DNA of 64,000 nucleotides from Perognathus longimembris pacificus (taxonomy: Eukaryota; Chordata; Mammalia; Rodentia; Heteromyidae). Under the pieces are notes generated by a model. The model worked only from the letters and a program-made list of their open reading frames with translations. It did not search any database and was not told the origin of the DNA. Made by a program: the position numbers and the translations under genes. Below are positions 61,471-64,000 of this stretch, in pieces (within the stretch, counting starts at the first letter, position 1; each line of letters opens with the position of its first letter). The stretch lies in contig NC_063171.1 in the NCBI RefSeq assembly GCF_023159225.1, forward strand, positions 8,543,886-8,607,885, read 5' to 3'.

Positions 61471-61558
61471 CCAGAAACTTAATATGACATAATTTGTAGC
61501 TTATTCATATCACTGACTTAAAAATTTCCCATTAAAGCTTTCTGGATTACATGTAAAA

Positions 61559-64000
61559 AAAATTCCATTGTGTATATGTACTACATTTTTTCCTGATCCA
61601 TTCGTCTACTAGGGGACATCTGGATTGGTTCCATATGCTAGCTATGACAAATTGTGCTGTGATGAACATTGTTGTGCTGGCAGCTTTATTGTGTTCTTGT
61701 TTGTGGTCTTTTGGGTAGATGCCCAAAAGTGGGACTGCTGGTTCATAGGGGAGCTCTATGTTTAGCCTTCTGAGGAATCTCCATACCGCTTTCCAGAGTG
61801 GCTGAACCAGCGTACATTCCCACCAACAATGAAGTAGGGTTCCCTTTTGGCCACATCCCCTCCAACATTTGTTATTGTTAGTTTCCTTGATAGAGGACAT
61901 TCTTATTGGGGTGAGATGGAATCTCAATGTTGTTTTGATTTACATTTCTTTTATGGCCAGTGATGTAGAGCACTTTTTCATATGTCTCTTGGCCATTCTC
62001 ATTTCCTCATCAGAGAAGCCTCTTTTTAAGTCTTTAGCCCACTTGTTGAGGGGGCTATTGGTTCTTTGCAATTTTGTTTTGGAGGAATGTATTCTTTTTT
62101 AGTTCTGCATATATTTTAGATATGAGGCCTTTGTCCATTTTATGGGCAGTAAAGATCTTTTCCCAATCTGTGGGCATTCTGTTTATTTTGCGAACTTTGC
62201 GAGTCCTTTGTACTGCAGAAGCTCTGCAGTTTGATGCAGTCCCATTTGTCCATCCTTTCTTTGATTTGTAGCATTTCTGGGTCTTTGTTAAGGAAGTTCT
62301 ATCCTGTGCCAAGGAGCCCACGTGTTACTCTTACTCCATCCTTTAGTGTTTTCAGGGTATCTGTTTTAATTTCAAGGGTTTTGATCCATTAGGAATTGAT
62401 TTTGGTACAGGGTGATATATAGGGAACTAGTTTTAGTTTGTTGTATGTGTTGAACCAGTTTTGCCAGCACCATTTGTTAAAGAGGCTATCTTTCTTCAAG
62501 ACTATTTTTTAGCTCCTTTATCAAAGATTAAGTAGGCATAGTTCTGTGGGTTCATTTCTAGGTCTTCAATTCTGTTCCATTGGTCTGCAGGCCTGTTCCG
62601 GTGCCAATACCAAGCTGTTTTTATTACTATAGCTTTATAATACAACTTGAAGTTTGGTCTTGTAATTCCTCCAGCACTGTTCTTTCTGTTTAGGATTGTT
62701 TTTGCTATTCTAGGTCTTTTATTTTTCCATATGAATTTCTGGATTGCTTCCTCTATTTCATTAAAAAATGGTGTTGGGATATTAATGGGTACTGCATTGA
62801 ATTTGTAGATAGCCTTTGGCAATATTGCCATTTTGATTGTATTAATCCTCCCAATCCAGGAGCATGGGAGGTTTTTCCATTTCCTTAGTTCTGACTTAAT
62901 TTTGTTTTTCATCTTTTTAAAGTTCTCATCATAGAGGTCTTTCACTTCTTTTGTTAAGGTTATTCCTAGGTATTTTATGTTTTTTGAGGCTATTGCAAAA
63001 GGAGTTGCTTTCCTGATATCAGCCTCAGCGTTCAGGTCATTAGCATATAGAAATGCCATTGATTTTTGAGGGTTTATTTTATATACTGCAACTTTGCCAA
63101 AGTTTTGGATCAGCTCTAGTAGCTTGGGAGTAGAGTCTATGATGTTCTTTAGGTATAGGATCATGTCATGTGCGAAGAGAGAAAGTATAACTTCATCTTT
63201 TCATATTTGCATCCCCTTTATATTTTTTCTTGCCTAATTGCTCTGGCTAGGAATTCTAGTACTATGTTGTAGAGAAGGGGAGAGAGTGGAAATCCCTGTC
63301 TTGATTTTAAAGGGAAAGCCTTTAGTTTTTCGCCATTTAGAATTATGCTTGCTGTTGGTTTGTCATAAACTGTCTTTATTATATTCAGGAATGTTCTCTC
63401 GAATCCTATTTTTTCCAGGGCTTTTAGCATAAATGGATGCCAGATTTTGTCGAATGCCTTTAACGCATTCAGAGATATAACCATGTGGTTCTTTACCTTG
63501 TTCCGGTTGGTGTGGTGGATTACATTAATTTACTTGTGTATATTGAGCCAACTTTGCATCCCTGGGATGAATCCAGTTTGATCATGGTGTATGATTTTTT
63601 TGATGACATGTTGAACTCAATTGGCCAGAATTTTGTTGAGAATTTTTGCATCCATGTTCATCAGATAAATCAGTATATAGTTCTCTTTTCATGATGAGTC
63701 CCTGCCTGGTTTTGGGATGAGGGTTATACTGTCTTCATAAAATGTGTCTGGTAGTGAACTTTCTCTTTCAATTTCATTGAAGAGTTTGAGAAATATTGGT
63801 GTGAGTTCTGTTTTGAAGGCCTTGACGAATTCTGCAGTGAATCCATCTGGACCTGGGATTTTCTTGGATGTGAGATCACTTACTGCCGTTTCTATTTCAA
63901 TGCTGGATATGGGTCTGTTCAGAAGGTTTAAATCTTCATTTTTGAGTTAGGGGATATCAATTTTTTCTAGGAAATCATCCATTCCTTCCAGGTTCTCGAA
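61559..64000 (-). mobile_element. L1 retrotransposon ORF2 (right part of split L1), runs off window
   Basis: A sister copy of the L1 at 36890-39958. ORF2 from the C-terminal domain back into the reverse transcriptase is present but split over frames (61559-61927, 62055-62321, 62502-63164, 63218-63484, then broken pieces to 64000). The catalytic FADD motif is changed: at 63165-63176 the antisense codons read F-A-H-D. Together with the frameshifts this makes it inactive. The 5' extent lies beyond the window. Confidence 0.94.

Overview
The window is vertebrate nuclear DNA, most likely from a geomyoid rodent (kangaroo rat, pocket mouse or pocket gopher group). The main evidence is about a dozen copies of a dimeric SINE whose left half is a tRNA-Ala/ID-like unit with pol III A and B boxes and whose right half matches the Geo unit. 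As I recall, the literature describes IDL-Geo only from Geomyoidea. A second SINE with a 7SL/B1-like left half carries a similar right half. The species is an inference. Nothing here looks bacterial, viral or plasmid-borne.

Genes. Three intact single-exon olfactory receptor genes lie on the + strand at 7737-8690, 19077-20045 and 31417-32376. All three are OR2T-like class II receptors and look like tandem duplicates. A broken receptor with OR14-like motifs lies on the - strand at 56823-57618. OR2T and OR14 genes are neighbours in the human 1q44 cluster, so this is probably the orthologous cluster. No other functional gene could be supported.

Layout. 1-7.7 kb: AT-rich intergenic DNA with SINEs and microsatellites. 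7.7-32.4 kb: the receptor array, spaced about 11 kb apart, with SINEs and L1 3' ends between. 32.4-56.8 kb: a repeat-dominated gap containing a 3.1 kb 5'-truncated L1 (36890-39959) and an older L1 (about 42.9-46.05 kb) carrying three later insertions. 56.8-57.6 kb: the receptor pseudogene. 59.8-64 kb: another - strand L1 that runs off the window and is split by a 1.14 kb retrocopy.

Most unusual item. The insert at 60420-61558 is flanked by a perfect 16-bp target duplication and ends in an A-tract 19 nt after ATTAAA. It contains RPS27 coding sequence from codon 3 to the stop. Upstream, in place of exon 1, it has sequence ending in a good splice acceptor. Downstream it runs past the RPS27 AATAAA into about 650 bp that includes an antisense 87-bp exon-like block with both splice sites and a transmembrane-type reading frame. 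The simplest reading is a retrocopy of an intron-1-retaining, read-through RPS27 transcript that overlaps the tail-to-tail neighbouring gene (NUP210L in human). I saw no evidence of a wholly new biological system; the value of the window lies in its nested insertion history and this chimeric retrocopy.
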